Positions 11,430 through 25,019 of a stretch of DNA of 64,000 nucleotides are shown one piece after another. A model generated the notes under the pieces. That model did not search any database and was not told where the DNA came from. It saw only the letters and a program-made list of their open reading frames with translations. This DNA comes from Chamaea fasciata. Taxonomy: Eukaryota > Chordata > Aves > Passeriformes > Sylviidae. The DNA is taken from positions 41,436,144 through 41,500,143 of the forward strand of contig JARCOQ010000003.1 in NCBI GenBank assembly GCA_029207755.1, given 5' to 3'. The position numbers and the translations under genes are program-made. Position 1 is the stretch's first letter, and every line of letters begins with the position of its first letter.

Positions 11430-13740
11430 GGCATCTATGCATCAAATGTGATTCATAGCCTACTTCTATAGGTGTCCATGTATGCAGCAGGAAGGTCAGG
11501 TTTAATTTTGATCCTTCTTTCCCATAAAACCTGACATCTCTTAATCATAGCAGTATAATTTAAAAAAGTCAGAGCAAAGGATTTTATTATTTTGTGTCAC
11601 AGAATTGAGGATATGGTGGAGGATATGAGGATATGAGCAGATTACAATTGTGCTTGTTGCTGTAACATATTTGCTGTTAGTAAACCATCATAGTTCATTT
11701 CCCTGTCTCTAAACACAGACACCTTCAAATTTTCACTAGGGACTGTGGCTAGTATGGTTCAATAAGCAATTTCTCAATTAGGTGTTGTAATTCAGCTTTC
11801 AAATTGGCCTGAAAATTTGCCAATCCAGGCATAAAATATGCTCTTCTGAGCTTTATGTTTAATGATCATTTTTAAAATCCAGTGGTATTTTACACTCCTG
11901 TCAAAATACCCGTTCCTCCAAGCCTGTTTGAGTCATAATTTGCAAGACAGCAGCTGTAATTTCCCTAGAAAAGCATCTATATGTATCTATTACTGCATAA
12001 TGTTTGAAAAAACTAAGTTAAGACCAAAATATTAAGAGTTTTAAACACATTCACACTACTTAGAGGTGGACAGTTCTGTAATGAACAGGTAGTATTCTAT
12101 CTACAGAGCAGAAATATGTCCTAAGATGCTAAATTTTACATTTCATTGTACAGCAAGAGATTTGAGTGTTGATGGTGCCTTCCTTATTTTTTTTTATTTC
12201 TTCCATATCCTAGGTAACAACCTGCTTTTGAACTTCATTCAGAAATTCATTCTCTTTGCCTTCTTTATGGAGACCTACAGAGAGATGAATTATTTCCCTG
12301 GCAGTGGCTTGTTAACCAGATGGTAACGCAAGGAGGGTGTGTAACAGGATATCGAGATCTCCTCATTCTCAGTTCTTAAGTCATTGTGAGATAAGCCCAT
12401 AACAGGCTCAATGATTAGTTCAGGGGAATTTCTCCGGGGACCAGGAGATTGATGGTATATACACCATGTCCTCTTGGTCAATCAAAGTGACGACTGAGAG
12501 ACAGTATCTTAACAGCACTGAACATTACAACCCCAAAGAAACGCAACACTAATTAAATGCAAGGGATTTTCTATGTGTTACTGTTCTTGTAACATTCTCA
12601 GCAAATTCTGAAAAGCTCCTGGTTTTTGGAATAATGCCTTTATAGATTAATGCTGCTGATTAATAAGAGCTGTTATTTATGGTGAAAATCTCACAACTGC
12701 TGGGTGTAAAGGCTTCTTTGGGGCTGAAAGCTTTCTGTACAGAAAGTTGTTGTTGGGAAACAAGGGACTGGTGTGTTACTGTAAAGGATAGGTTGTAAAA
12801 GGGATGCTTAAAAGGGGCCCAATATGGTTTGGATCGCGGCCAAGGTCTTGCATAACAGGATGCCTCATAAAAGAAAGGCTTAGAGGGGTATGGTTAAAAG
12901 ACAGACGTTTCTTTTGAGCAGAGATGTGCCAATGGGAGGATCACTGACAAATCTTTGTTCACTACTATGTGTGCATATAATTAAAAAATGTTGGTGTTTG
13001 CAGCCGTTCCCAAATAATGTTGACTGGTTTAGAGATTCACTATTCTAAGAAAATAAAAATAGACAAGGACACAAGAAATGCAGCTCAGCCAGGGGTATCT
13101 TTTGTGAGTAAACAGGTCAGATTTTAATGCCCCTCAAGAAGCAAAAGTAGGAATGCCCCCCAAAACCTGTGACCAGGTGTGCAGCATTCACAGCTAGACA
13201 AGAGTGCAAATCTGGGTCAGCTGTCTCGCAAAGGCACGTGGCAGCATGATCCCCAACCTGGGTGTCAGACAGGAGTTCAGGGACAGCTATTTGCATCTAA
13301 CAGGCAAGCCAGGAAGCTGCTAGGTTGGTCACAGAGGCTTCATTGAAAACTAGAGAAAATTATCTTTGTGATGACAGCAGAGGGAAACTTTTAACTCCAA
13401 CCTAATTGCCTGGCAAGTATTTGCATTTTCCTGCAGATTTAGAGTCCACTAGTAGTGCCTTAGAGCAAGCTCTGTCAAGACACCATATATGGTTCCTTTC
13501 TGTTTCTAGAGGAAATACTTAATGTTGTCCTGTTGTTTTCCAGAAACCACCCAACACGCCCATGATGCTAGTCCTAGCACCAGGACTCATGAGCTCAGGG
13601 AAGGCTGCATCAGAGGAAAAGTTAACACAATCTCTTTATGATTTCTTCCCACAACCATTATGATACTTTGTCTTGACTCTATTGCTGGCTTTAGTGGAAT
13701 ATATTCAGGCTCAGAGAAAGCTGTCCCTGCCCATAGCAGG
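11430..13740. other. Unique AT-rich non-coding DNA
   Basis: No gene, RNA or repeat recognised. A few GC-poor runs and scattered AATAAA-like words are present, but none sits in a convincing terminal-exon context. Confidence 0.55.
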
Positions 13741-13818
13741 GGATTTAGAATGAGAGGATCTTAGAGGTCCTTTCCAACCCAAGCTTGTATATAGAATCAC
13801 AACTCTGTGATTCTGTGT
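13741..13818 (+). mobile_element. CR1 LINE 3'-end fragment
   Basis: Contains the conserved pre-terminal block GATCTTAGAGGTCCTTTCC and ends in TGTGATTCTGTG. Only about 80 bp remain. The terminus includes a 9-bp inverted repeat (AGAATCACA at 13793-13801, TGTGATTCT at 13806-13814), so an octamer unit occurs in both orientations here. It faces another CR1 3' end at 14190. Confidence 0.8.
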
Positions 13819-14189
13819 CCAGAGCAAACAGTTGGTCTTCAGCACCAGCCAGCTGTGTCTGATGGTGCACTTGATGAAGTGCCCCTGGGGCTCCTGACCC
13901 AGCTGAAACTGCCTTCAGGCTCAGTCTGGGATGTCTAAAAACTTGTATCTTCCATGCCAGAGGACCTGCTGAGCAAAGCAGGCAATGGCATTGACAGTTT
14001 TCCATTACATTTCTGGCTCAATATAGGTGGTGGAACAAATGCCTGGGTAACGTGCTTCGTAGGTGGACTACTTCTTTCTTTCACTGGCCAGGTCAGAGCC
14101 CAAGGGAAGCTCCGTTGAAGGACCTTGGGAAGAACAATATCTGCAGCAGATATACCTATGGTCAGCTCCTGTGCTATACCTCCCACTGC

Positions 14190-14395
14190 TATGAATCATA
14201 GGATCAGAATCATAGAATGATTTTGTTTAGGAGATACCTTAAAGATCCCCTGGTTCTAAGTCCACTGCAGTGGACAGGGACACCTTTCACTTGACCAGGT
14301 TGCTCAGAGCCCCATCCAACATGGCCTTCAACACTTCCAGGGATGGGTCATCCACAAATTCTTATGGCAATCCTCTGTTTCTAAAAACTACTGAG
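14190..14395 (-). mobile_element. CR1 LINE 3' end, antisense
   Basis: On the + strand it starts with the complementary terminus (ATGAATCATAGGATCAGAATCATAGAATG). It continues through words of the antisense CR1 3' region: CCACTGCAGTGGACAGGGAC, TTGCTCAGAGCCCCATCCAA and CTTCCAGGGATGGG. Similarity fades after about 14390. It is a non-coding remnant of about 200 bp, 5'-truncated. Confidence 0.93.
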
Positions 14396-17300
14396 AATAA
14401 TTTGACATCTCCCTGAGAGAAGCAAGCTATGACCTCATCAATATTGTGTTTACTTCTGCTGCCTGACAAAAAATCAGTTGTGAACCTAAGAAGAAATTGT
14501 CATCCACATTCTAGACTCATACTCAGCAGGGCTCTTCTGTGTGTTAGTGTGATGTGGAGACAGCACAAGATGTTCTCCAGGACAATTCCTCTCTCGATTC
14601 TAGTGTTGTGAATGTGAATCCAAAGTAGATGTCCTTTCAGCATCCTACTCCACATTTACACTGTCAACAGTGAGACAATGAGGTGGTCATGTCCAGATAT
14701 GCCATCAGTTACCAGTGTGTTGACTAATAAAACAAAACTGTAATTGCAGTTTTACAGTATTTTACAGTTTTTCTTCTATGTGTGCCACTTTCCTCTCCAG
14801 CTTTAGACTGAGAAGAAGTTTGCTGAGGTAATACAAAGAAGTAGGTGGGTTATTGATCTGTCATGTTGTTGTTTAGGTTCTGGAAGCAGCAAAGGTTCCT
14901 CTGTGCTGCAGCAAGCAGTGGCAACTCTTTGTAAATGAATACTTAATAAGTAACAAAACATCATTGCCATATGCTGAGGAGAGCATGAACCCAGTCTTTA
15001 AAGAGCTCTCCTACTTAATTCCAGCTTTTTAATTTAACTACAGAAATGCTTATATCTAAGCAACTATACCACAGAATGCAAAACATACTTTTTCTACTCA
15101 ATATTCTTCCAAAATAGTGTGTTCCCATGCTGTAGATTCTGGGGTGATGTTTTTAATTGAAGAGCAAACCTGATGTTAAAGTGCTTGACGAAAATACAAT
15201 GTGTGATGGACATAAAGGGTTTATTGGGCACTGCAGTAGGAAGGAGAAGACAAAACAGCTGAGTAGTCAGACCTGGTAGAAAGACTGGAAGACAAATAGC
15301 CACCAGTAAACATTTTCAGACCTAGCAATGAGTGTTTGTCAGTTAGACATCTGAATACCAGTCTAAATGAGGCCTGGATCCACACATTGTAATTCCCCAC
15401 CTTATGTAAAGTAATTGCACACTGTAATTGCCCCACCTTTAATATATTGTGGCCTGAAGATAATCTTATTGATGTGTCATTTCATTGCATGAAATAGATT
15501 CAAATTCCAGATTAACACAAAGCAAAACAAAACAGAAAACCAATCCACCAAAACAAAAAGTAAAAGTGGAACTTGTAAAGAGTATCAAGAGGAGAAGGAG
15601 ATCCACTATGGAGTTTATGTCAGTGGAATTGGAGACCAAAATATTATCACTCAATATATCTGCCAATGTTTTGATGTACACATGCTATTGTATACCACCG
15701 GTTTCATTCCATCAGAGAGATTAAGAGTAAAATAAACTCAAAACTTGCCCCAACACAAAATGGAACTAAAATTCTGGCATCACCATATGCTTCTTTTTTG
15801 CTTTTTCATGTATATATTTGTGGATAGTTTGGAAAGTAACCATAGCATACTCTAGCAGGAGTCAGACGGGTCAATCTCTGTGAATTCAAGATAAAGCTGC
15901 ATGCCTTGAAAAAAAAAGCCAGATCTGGAGACCAGGCTTGAGATAAACAGCCATCTGAAACATAATAGATTTGCCTGACATTGTTGTATCCAGTAAATCA
16001 TAACAAAACTTCAGAATACTGGAGAAAGGCCAGGAATCAGTGAGTTACATTATTGTTTTTTGCTCACATTTTGGAAAGGTAAAACTAATAGCACTGTTTA
16101 CTTTAACTAATATTAACTAATTCTTAACTCACGGCTGCCCAAAAGTATCCTGCTTGAGACCACAATCGATGCACTTTCCAGCTGTGCTAAGAAAACAATC
16201 TTCCAGCTATGTCAAAGGAGAAGGGAATGGGAAAGAAGGGAAACAGTATTTGGGAGGGCAACATGCACCTGCTTAGGCTGCAATTCAATCTCACTCTTCT
16301 TCGTCCTTTTCCTGTAATAGAGTGATTCCTGTAGAAGCTTTTTGCTATGTTAAATATAAATAATGCTGCAAGGAAAATAGAAAAAAAAGGCAACTCTTCA
16401 TAGATGTATTTCAGACCCTTTTCAATGATATAAAGCTGTGTTTCCCAGAGGCTTTTTCCCAAGAAGTGCCTGGTGAACACACACAGAATCAGCCATGGTT
16501 AACGTGAAGCAGTGAGTGCACGTGCAGGAGTGAGGTACAAGCTGTGACACACAGTACTTCTTTCAGGGACAGAGGCAGACAGAGCCTACCTGTGGCTTCT
16601 GGTTTGCTTGCTTGGTTTCTCTGAAGATACCGAGCAGTCTGGAGAGCAGGCAGCTGACAGCATCTGGTGCATACACAGACAACATGGAACACAGAGCCTG
16701 GAACAAAGCAGGTGCCCATGTAGAAGGTCTCTGACTGGTTTCTTGCTGTCAAAACACTCTCAGTTTAGCCACTTTTGAGAAGTAACCCCAATAAAAAGGG
16801 GACCAAGGCAACTAACTAGGGTGTGTGGATGTTCTGCCACAGCCAGATGCTTTGAAGGATTCAGATTGTTCACATAACACTGCCTTGGATGCTAGTGAGG
16901 TGGCACCTCCTTAATGCCATCTAAGGCCAAGCTGCCCCCTGGTTAAATACACCTTCCCACAACAAACATCAGAGAAGAAAACTCGTGTCTTGAATTCATT
17001 GCATTATGGGAATAGGAAGAGTGACTAATTCTTGAGTGCTAATATTAGCATGTATCTAAACTCCTAACAAGCAAACTGTAAATAGCTCTAGTAGGTTTGT
17101 GTCTAAACTTCTAATGAGCAGACTGTAAATATTTACTTAGAGTTTCTTGTTTTTCAGGGCTAGACAAAACTCTCAGCAAACCACGTAGTCTATAACCACA
17201 CTTTACCACACTTTTGTTCTGATATCTTGTTTTAAAACATTTTCATCAAGGAGATACTGGAAGGGTTTGAAGGAAGCTGCTGTGCTAGTTCACAGGTCAA

Positions 17301-17846
17301 ATTCAGAGGTGAGTTGTGAGTTAACTCTCTGAACCTCAGACCTCTCAGAGCTGTTAACAGCTGCTCTCCCCATGCAGAATGAGATTCCCTCTACTGGAAT
17401 TCCCTCTGTAAAGAAGCATGACTGAACCCTGCACACCATCCTCACTGGTGGGATACAGACCAGCACAGACAGAGATCAGTTAGAACAGGGTTCTGAGAAA
17501 AACATGCTAGTTCTGCCCGTTTCATCAGCAAACTCATACCAAACTGTGACTTTCAGAAAGTGCCCTTTTGATTCCCATTTTGCTGGAATTCTCCCTCTCA
17601 TTTTGAGTCCTCTGTATTTCTACTTTTCACATGAAGAAAGAGCACCAAAATGCCAGGGGAAAATGTTATTCTCACAAAATTTCAGTCCTAAGAGCAGTGT
17701 TTTGGAAATCTTACTGGGTAATATTCTTATAAAACTCCCAGCTGGCAAAATTAGAGAAGCTCACAATTTATGCTAATTCAATGAAATAAATGTGTTTTTC
17801 TCAGCTTTATCCTTTAGAAGCAACAAAGAAGGCAGTGTATGTCAGA
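14396..17846. other. Unique non-coding DNA
   Basis: No gene recognised. It includes an imperfect 47-bp tandem duplication (17051-17131) and an A/C-rich patch near 15515-15560. Open frames are under 100 codons with no family resemblance. Confidence 0.55.
17051..17131 (+). repeat. Imperfect tandem duplication, period 47 bp
   Basis: 17051-17084 aligns with 17098-17131 at a constant offset of 47 with 29 of 34 positions identical. All five differences are transitions. The shared words are TCTAAACT and ACTGTAAAT. This is a local duplication rather than a known repeat family. Confidence 0.85.
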
Positions 17847-17888
17847 TTTTAAGGGTCTTTTCAATCCTAAATGATTCTATTATTTTAA
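17847..17888 (+). mobile_element. CR1 3'-terminal scrap
   Basis: TTTTAAGGGTCTTTTCAATC followed by CTAAATGATTCTATTATTTT resembles the last 40 bp of CR1 (pre-terminal block plus one degenerate octamer). It is too short for a subfamily assignment. Confidence 0.45.
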
Positions 17889-18261
17889 GTGCTTCTCCTC
17901 ATAAAAATTTAGGGTGATGTTACTTGACTTTGCAATGGGCAATGACTCCATTCTCAGTTTCTCACTTCTTTAGAAACTTGACCCTTTTTGAGGCAACTCC
18001 TTTCCCTGCAGCACTTCACTAAATGTGGCCTTGACCTCCAAGAGCAGCAGAAATCTCTGACCACAACTGTGAACTTACTTGTCTGTCTGCAACCTGTTGA
18101 CAGCCTCAGACTCCACACTCAAAGTACTTGCCTTGCTCACAACAATTACACCAACTAAGTGCAGACATGAATGCTGCCCAACTTAGGGGATCACAGCACT
18201 CAGAGCCTGAGCACAGGACTTTGGAGTCACCTCTGTCCTACCCTTGAACATCCCTGTAAGA

Positions 18262-18440
18262 AAGACCAGGACAAGCTTTTCAGCAGACTGTTGCCATGGG
18301 GCATGGGGTAGTGGTTTCAAAATAAAGGATGGTAGATTTAGATTAGATACAAGGAAGAAATTTTTGACAATGTGGATGGCGAAACACTGAAACAGGTAGC
18401 CCAGGGAGGTGATGGATACCCCATCCCTGGAGTTAATTAG
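18262..18440 (+). mobile_element. CR1 LINE 3'-region fragment lacking its terminus
   Basis: Contains GACAAGCTTTTCAGCAG, GGTAGATTTAGATTAGATAC, AAGGAAGAAATTTTTGAC and CCATCCCTGGAGTTAATTAG in the order found in the CR1 3' region. The last 100 bp and the octamer terminus are absent, so the 3' end was lost by later deletion or rearrangement. No coding potential. Confidence 0.88.
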
Positions 18441-21400
18441 TACAACCAATGACTCAAAGGGAGCCAAAATTATTTACAAAGCACTCACAACAGGCTTTAC
18501 TGAAGTTTTCCTGAAACAGTGTTGAATTAGTGGTGACTCAGACACACATGCTCTTATTTGCATTGCTAATAGCAATCAAAACTGATTATTTAGTCATCTG
18601 TCTATATAAAAATAGAGCCTTGTGTAGCCCAGCAGTACTGCTTGAAGAGGTTCTCACTGAAATAAACAATTTTCTAGCCCCTAAATAAGAAATTAAGCCT
18701 TTATCCAGGGGAAAGGTAGGGTAGGTGTTGTATTGAAATCCTACTTTACAACTTTGGATAAACAGGGAAGCTGGGCTACACAGGTACTTAGTCCAACAAG
18801 TTAATCTTTAAGAGATTTCACTTAGTATGGGTTGGCAGATTTTCACTCTTCACCCCAAAATGTTCCTCTTTTGTCAGGAGTCAAACATGCATGACTTTTA
18901 AGAGACCCAACCTTTTCAACTTCCAAATGGGGTGTTACTCGCAACAGGTAGTTATTTACAAGATGATTGCGTGTGTTCTCTACATCTCTATTTCCATGAG
19001 TTGCAAGTGAGATTTCCTCCCTCTTTGACTTGGCAGTGGAGGACAGAGGGCAAGTGCCTCTCAGGACAGTGTGTCTCAGGCTTGTCCATTTTCTAGAGGT
19101 GTGCTGGTGTCAGGAGTGGACTGTGATGGGAGGTCAGACAGTGTCCTGGTCCTCCCTTTGCACCCAGAACTCCTCAAGCCTCTCTGGCTACCACTGGGAT
19201 TCCACAGTGAGAAAAACTTTCTGGGTGCCAAGGATAATCTCTCTCTTAGGTATCCACATCTAGGGATTTTTAAGGCAAAATGCAGAAGACTTTTCTAAAA
19301 TTCTATCTGCATTTCCTGCTCCTCATGGTGCTTATGTGTGTGCACACCTATACACTTGTGTGGGCTTGTGTGTACAGGTACCTGCACAGATGTCCTGCTT
19401 CTTTATGGACTATGGTTGATGACATTCACATGCTGAAATTATTGATATCATCTGACCTGATGAAGCAATCCGGCCCTCAGCACCTATCTGCCCCACTACA
19501 AATAAGAATGGCTACTTTTTGAAAAGCTATTTGTAGATTAAAATAAAACTGGAAAAGGAGGACATTCCAAGCATATATTCAATGTTTGGCATCCAAGCAT
19601 TGCAGATGTCATCTTATGGATGGAGACTGAAGTGTGTAACCTGATGCAAATCAAAATTTTAGTAATGAAACTTAGAGACTTATCACAAGGAGTCCTTCGC
19701 AACACACTTGATGAGATCTCAGTGTTTATTACTGAAAGGTTCATAAGCAGTTATGGCATGGCAAAGGTGAATCTCTGACACATCATTGGCCCTAAAAGAT
19801 CCTCTAAACATTTCACTAAAAATGTAACTTTTTGGTTAACACCACACACAAAAAATAGACACTACTGAGGGTCCCTGTTGTCTTTTTAAACTGTGAATTC
19901 TTTTCTATGTTCTTGGCTGACCACAAGATAAAGTCTTTCACCTTCATTCTCCAAAGCTGTATTTCATGCAGATGATTTAAAATGAAAATTTTCCTTTGAT
20001 GTGTTTAGACTGATTCAGACTAAACTCCATTACTGTAAAGAAAAATTAAGAAACAAAGACAGAAATTTATTCCATTTAGAAAACCAACTACTTTAATCTG
20101 CTGATGCAGAAACTTTTTGTTGGTAAGAAATAACAGGCACATAGGTATAGTAAGGAGAGCAACTCTGTAGCTTCTGCTTTCCTTTTCGTTATGCTTTGTG
20201 ACATGGGATAAGTGGTTGGGATTTACAACATCAGTGGGATTGACCCTGGGTCAAAGGGTGTTTAGGTGGTCTCAGTCATGGTCATTCAGAAATGAGATGC
20301 AGGTATAGTCTACAGTCTCCCCCAAGGCCAGCACTCCTCACTGGGCCACATTTTGGATCACACAGTTACAAAATCTCTGATTGCTTCAGAAGAAGACCTC
20401 TGCACACTGGAAAAGTGGCACATCAGAGTCAAGATCTTCCTTGGGAGAAGAGTTTTAGATCAAGGAATTTGCCTTGAAAGGGAATTACTGAAAGAAACAA
20501 TCTCTAGTGAGGTTAAAACATGCACCTGTTCAACAACAGGGCAGAACTTGGTGACATTAATCAAAACTGGAAAAGCAATTGAAGACAGATTGGCCTCATT
20601 TACTATTTCCATGCAAATGTTGTAGAAGACTAACATAAAGCAAGAACAAGAGATAAAATGGTCCTTTTCAGATGAAGCTTAGAAAAAGATGAGAAGTCAG
20701 CATGATCATGCAAAGGATACGAGGCATGGCCAGTGCTAAATTTCACTATCAGCTGCATGGTTGTATGAGGAGACATGGTGGCACAGAGCAGGAAAGCAAG
20801 GATGTCTCTGCAGTCTCCAACATCAGACCATAAGAACAACCATGCCAGATATGGTCTGATGTCTATATCCAGAGCCTCTACTAATCCACATCTTCGAGAT
20901 TTACCGATGCAGAAACACCTTTTTTGTGCTCAAGTTCCAGGTATGAATGTATTCCTACCAGAAGGAGTCTTACAAAAATATCTGACAGAGTTAGGATGAA
21001 TTTGGCCAGTCCTGTGGTCCTAAACAGACAGATCATCTCTAACCCTTGCTGCCTTCTCAGCTCCAAATGGGAGCCAAAAGGTCTACACAAACTCTGCACC
21101 TTTTCATTTCCAGAGATTGTGAGGGTCCACTGAGAGGGGTAAACAATTGACTCTGCTGCACACACTGGTTGGTTTTGTTAATGTAAGTCATTGTGACACA
21201 GTTTTTGGTGTGAAAGTGATTACTGAGGGCAGAGCACTCCCATTCTGGGCATTCCTATTGGTGCCTGGGAAATGCTGGATTTGAGAATCAATTAGTCATC
21301 GAATCTGTCCTGGTTTACAGTTACATTCAGTGCTTAATTGTGTGTGCTTTGGTCATCCTTCCTCTCCATTAATGTGTTCCTGATAATTAAGGATCCTGAG

Positions 21401-23344
21401 AAGATCTCTTTGAGCCTATTATTTGGATGCAGGTGGGAAAGAAGGCGCTTGTGCAGAAGTGAAGGTAGAGGGAGTTAAGGGAGTTTGTAGCATAGCTAAT
21501 TTTTACCATTTGTTTAATCTGTTACTAAGGGTCATTTGTCAAACTGTGGTTACTGTTCCTGCCCCTCCTTCCCTTGTTCACAGTAATGAACAGCCTGGGA
21601 AAATTATCCCTTTTCCAAAGGATCAGCAAAGAGGAAGAGCTGATGATAATGGTCCTGAGAAGTGAGGCAATTGTGCATGGATCACTTCCCAGGACACAAA
21701 GGCTGTCCTCACACTCTGCACCCAGGAAATGAGGTTAATCAACACCTGCCCATGAGGGCAGTGAAAAGTTCTTCCTCATGGTGATGGTGAGACCAGGATC
21801 TTTGCTGCTTGTTTCCTGAGGCAAGTGGCTGGGCAACACTGAACTTTATGTTGGGTGACTGTCTCCACAAGATTTCATCTGAAATTGGTGGGAGAGATGC
21901 TCCTCCAAGGAATGAAGACTTAGGCCTTGTATCGCTCCATACAAAACTGGGTTGTCACTCAGTCAAGGGACAGAAGTAAAAGCAAACAAAGTGGCAACAT
22001 CATATACAAGTTGCAGAGAACATTTGCATGGTATAATGTTCAACTGATGGGCAACATGGTTTGTGGGACCCCTTGGTGAGAAAATTAATAAACTGTCCAG
22101 CTAGAAGATTGATGATTAAGCAAATGGCAGTGTAGGACATAGACTATTTGAGTGTATTTCATATTTGAGACTTAGCAGTCTGTCTAGTAATTTTTGGAAA
22201 AAGCTAGAAAATAGCTTTGTATATTTAGTCTGATCTTCACATTTTAGATCTAATTATTTTATCAGTAGAATCAGGTGGGTAGATCATTTTGGAAAGAATG
22301 GAGGGACATTGCCTGCACTGAATAAGGGATATGTCACATTAAATATCAATAGTCAAACTTGACTTTTTAGAAGGTGTTTGATTTTTTGCCTGGTACATTA
22401 TCTCTTGACACAATAGAAGTTGTTGATGTCTTCTTTACACGTAACAGAAGAGTATATGGTGATTAAAGAGCAGTGACAGTGAAAGAGTAAAAGGCAAGTC
22501 AGGAAATAGAACAAACACTTCAACAATATTATGGAATCTGTTAAAGGGAAGTACTCTTCCAAGATGGAAAGTTAAATCAGCATGCTAGTCAAAGGATCAG
22601 TGGTCCTACAGACACTTGTAAGGATTCCAGACAGGTGTTCAGTTTAATAATCAACACTAGTTTAACTAAAGATTAGTAATTTAGGTGTTGGAATGACCAT
22701 CTCTTTCCCAGTGTCTGGCTTTGTGAGGATAAAATGTGCTTGGGAGATCTCGCCGTTTTTCATATATGATAAGTGGGGTATTTTTCTTTAAATATCTTCT
22801 AAATACAGAAAATAGGAAAGTATTAACTGACAAAAACAAATGGCTGCCTTCTGATGTGAATCTTGGACATTACTCCTGTCCTTCAGTATCCCAAGAGGGA
22901 CCTGAATGAGCTTCACTCTGTATCACTGACCAAATTCTCAGCTTCCTGTATTTCCAGGAAAGCGACCTGACTCAGTCATGCTATGCCACCTCCTTGCTTT
23001 GCTTTCTACTACTGGACTTGCAGTCTTTATTGTTGTAAAACAGGATGCAAGGAGACAGGAGAAAGAGATTATTCACCCAAATATCAACCTGATATGGAAG
23101 TGATCCCAGACCTTTCTGCTTAGCCACAGCAACAAGCCGAATCTCCTTATTCCCTTTCAGGAACTAGTTAAACTACTTCCTAAAAATACCTCACTATTGT
23201 GCTTGTTTCTTCTTTTGGAAAGGTCTTTCCTCATTGTTTGGATCATTGGCAACCTGCTTCTACTTTTGCTAATTTTATTCATGGCCACTTAGCATTTGTT
23301 TGTTCATGTGCCAAGTTACTTTTTAGCTTAAATAGCTTTTTTCA
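18441..23344. other. Unique non-coding DNA
   Basis: No gene recognised over about 4.9 kb. At 18603-18666 a TATATAAA word lies 58 bp upstream of AATAAA, a spacing that could recall an LTR, but no flanking LTR ends were found. A TG/CA-rich patch at 19335-19385 includes the palindrome GTGTGCACAC. Nothing else stands out. Confidence 0.5.
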
Positions 23345-23480
23345 CCTCCCTCAGGTTTACTGCTCCTTGATGTATTTGCACTCAGCAGTCACATCCCCTC
23401 TCAGCCACTGTTTTGCCAACTGAAAATAGCTGATTTCTTCAATTCTCTTGTAAAATTAATTTTTTTTGTAAGGACACCAA
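23345..23480 (-). mobile_element. Probable decayed CR1 fragment, antisense
   Basis: The + strand words GTCACATCCCCTCTCAGCC and TTTTGCCAACTGAAAATAGC follow the order of the antisense CR1 ORF2 C-terminal coding region (the segment that in sense encodes the LFSLEKRRL-like motif). Divergence is high and no terminus is present, so this is a tentative call. Confidence 0.42.
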
Positions 23481-24849
23481 GTTGCAGAACAACAGTCATA
23501 GATAATTGCAGCCAGAGCTAAGGACAGAATCTCCCTGTGCTAAAAAAACAGTAGGTAAACCCAAGAATTGGCTCATGGCCAAGGCCAGCATTTTGAAACA
23601 CAGACACTAAAGTTTTGTCTCTGGTGAGGCAGGCAAGTAAATGGTCTCTTACACCAATGTGATGAGAACTTCACTTGTCCATTGACTTCAATGTCTAAAT
23701 AAATTTCTGTTTAACTAATGTCATGAAATTCTAAGCATCAGCACCAGTGTTTCTCTAATTATTGGAGTTTTCTATTCTGTTTCATTATGTCCACACATCC
23801 TGTTCAGAAGCATCCGCATCTCACTAGAGTTATGGGTCCTCACACCTGTCTGGGGTAAACAAATGTTCTCTCTCCATATATACTAACTGAAATCAAAGAA
23901 ACCTGATAGCATCCCTCAATAAAACAGGGAAGGGCAGAGGGCATTAAGAGGAGTAAAAAAAATAGCAAATTAGTAACAAAATTTTACAGAGGCAGGTGCA
24001 AGTCTGCTTATTATTTTTACGCTCTCAGGCAAATGCCAGTGGCCAAGGTACAATACTGGTAGGTAATCCTGAAAATATGGCCATTAGTACAGGACACAGT
24101 CAGGGCTTCTCCCATGAGCCAACTTAAATAATACATATTTAATGTGATGACATGTCCAGTGGTATGGGGACCCAGAGAGAAAAGAGAGGCCCAGAGCATT
24201 ACACTGTCTGGGGAGACACTGAGATTTTATTTCAGACATTTGCAACACTTCAAGTGACTGGCTTGCGATGAAAGAGAAAATTTAACCCTGCCTTGCACAG
24301 AGGGTCATTGCAGCACTGGCGGAAAAAATGTCCCACTTTTATAGTTTCAGACATTAGTGATAAAGCATCTTTCTGCTTGCTGCTTGAAGGGTCCAAACTA
24401 CATTCTTCCCTTAAAGCCTGCTTGGAGCTGAACAATTGTTCTAGTTCTGCTTCAACTTTTGCCTAAATAGCATGTGTATGTGTGAATACAGCTCTGCCCT
24501 TCACTGCTCTCACAGCTACAAACACAGCCCAGGCATCCAGCACCACATCCTCACATCAACCCTGACTCCAGCCACTTGTGCAAGGAGAGCAAAAAGCTGG
24601 GGCAGATCAGTTGCCTTTTAACCAGCTCTTAATGAGTCAGGTATTTAGTTAAAGCTTGTCTGTGTCTGGTTGGGTCAGGTAATGAAGAGATATTATGAGA
24701 GTCTAGAGTCGTTTTATCTCCAGTACCAGGAGAGTGGATTTGGAGTAGAAAAGATGAAAAAGTTTTCTGTAGGCTTCTCTAGTTAAAACATAAGCTGTTG
24801 CTAGAGTCAACCTAAATGGAAATAGGGAAAAAAATCTAATTCTTTCATG

Positions 24850-24873
24850 TATATTTATACCTATATTTATACC
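24850..24873 (+). repeat. Two exact copies of a 12-bp unit
   Basis: TATATTTATACC occurs twice head-to-tail. It is a minimal tandem repeat with no further copies. Confidence 0.9.
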
Positions 24874-25019
24874 TGAACATTTAAAATGCCACCAGATAGA
24901 CAGATAGAAGATGCTGAAGGGTTCACAGAGACCTTCCTGATTGGATTTGGCATGCTTACTTGATCCAAAATCCAACAGCTGACTGAAGCACGTGAAACTT
25001 AAAACACATATGTGATCTC

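Noticed and set aside
16470..16500. CACAGAATC as a CR1 terminus
   Set aside because: The pre-terminal CR1 block is absent on both sides.
21740..21840. Possible CR1 sense fragment (AAGTTCTTCCTCATGGTGATGG)
   Set aside because: Only one short word matches and the flanking blocks do not follow CR1 order.
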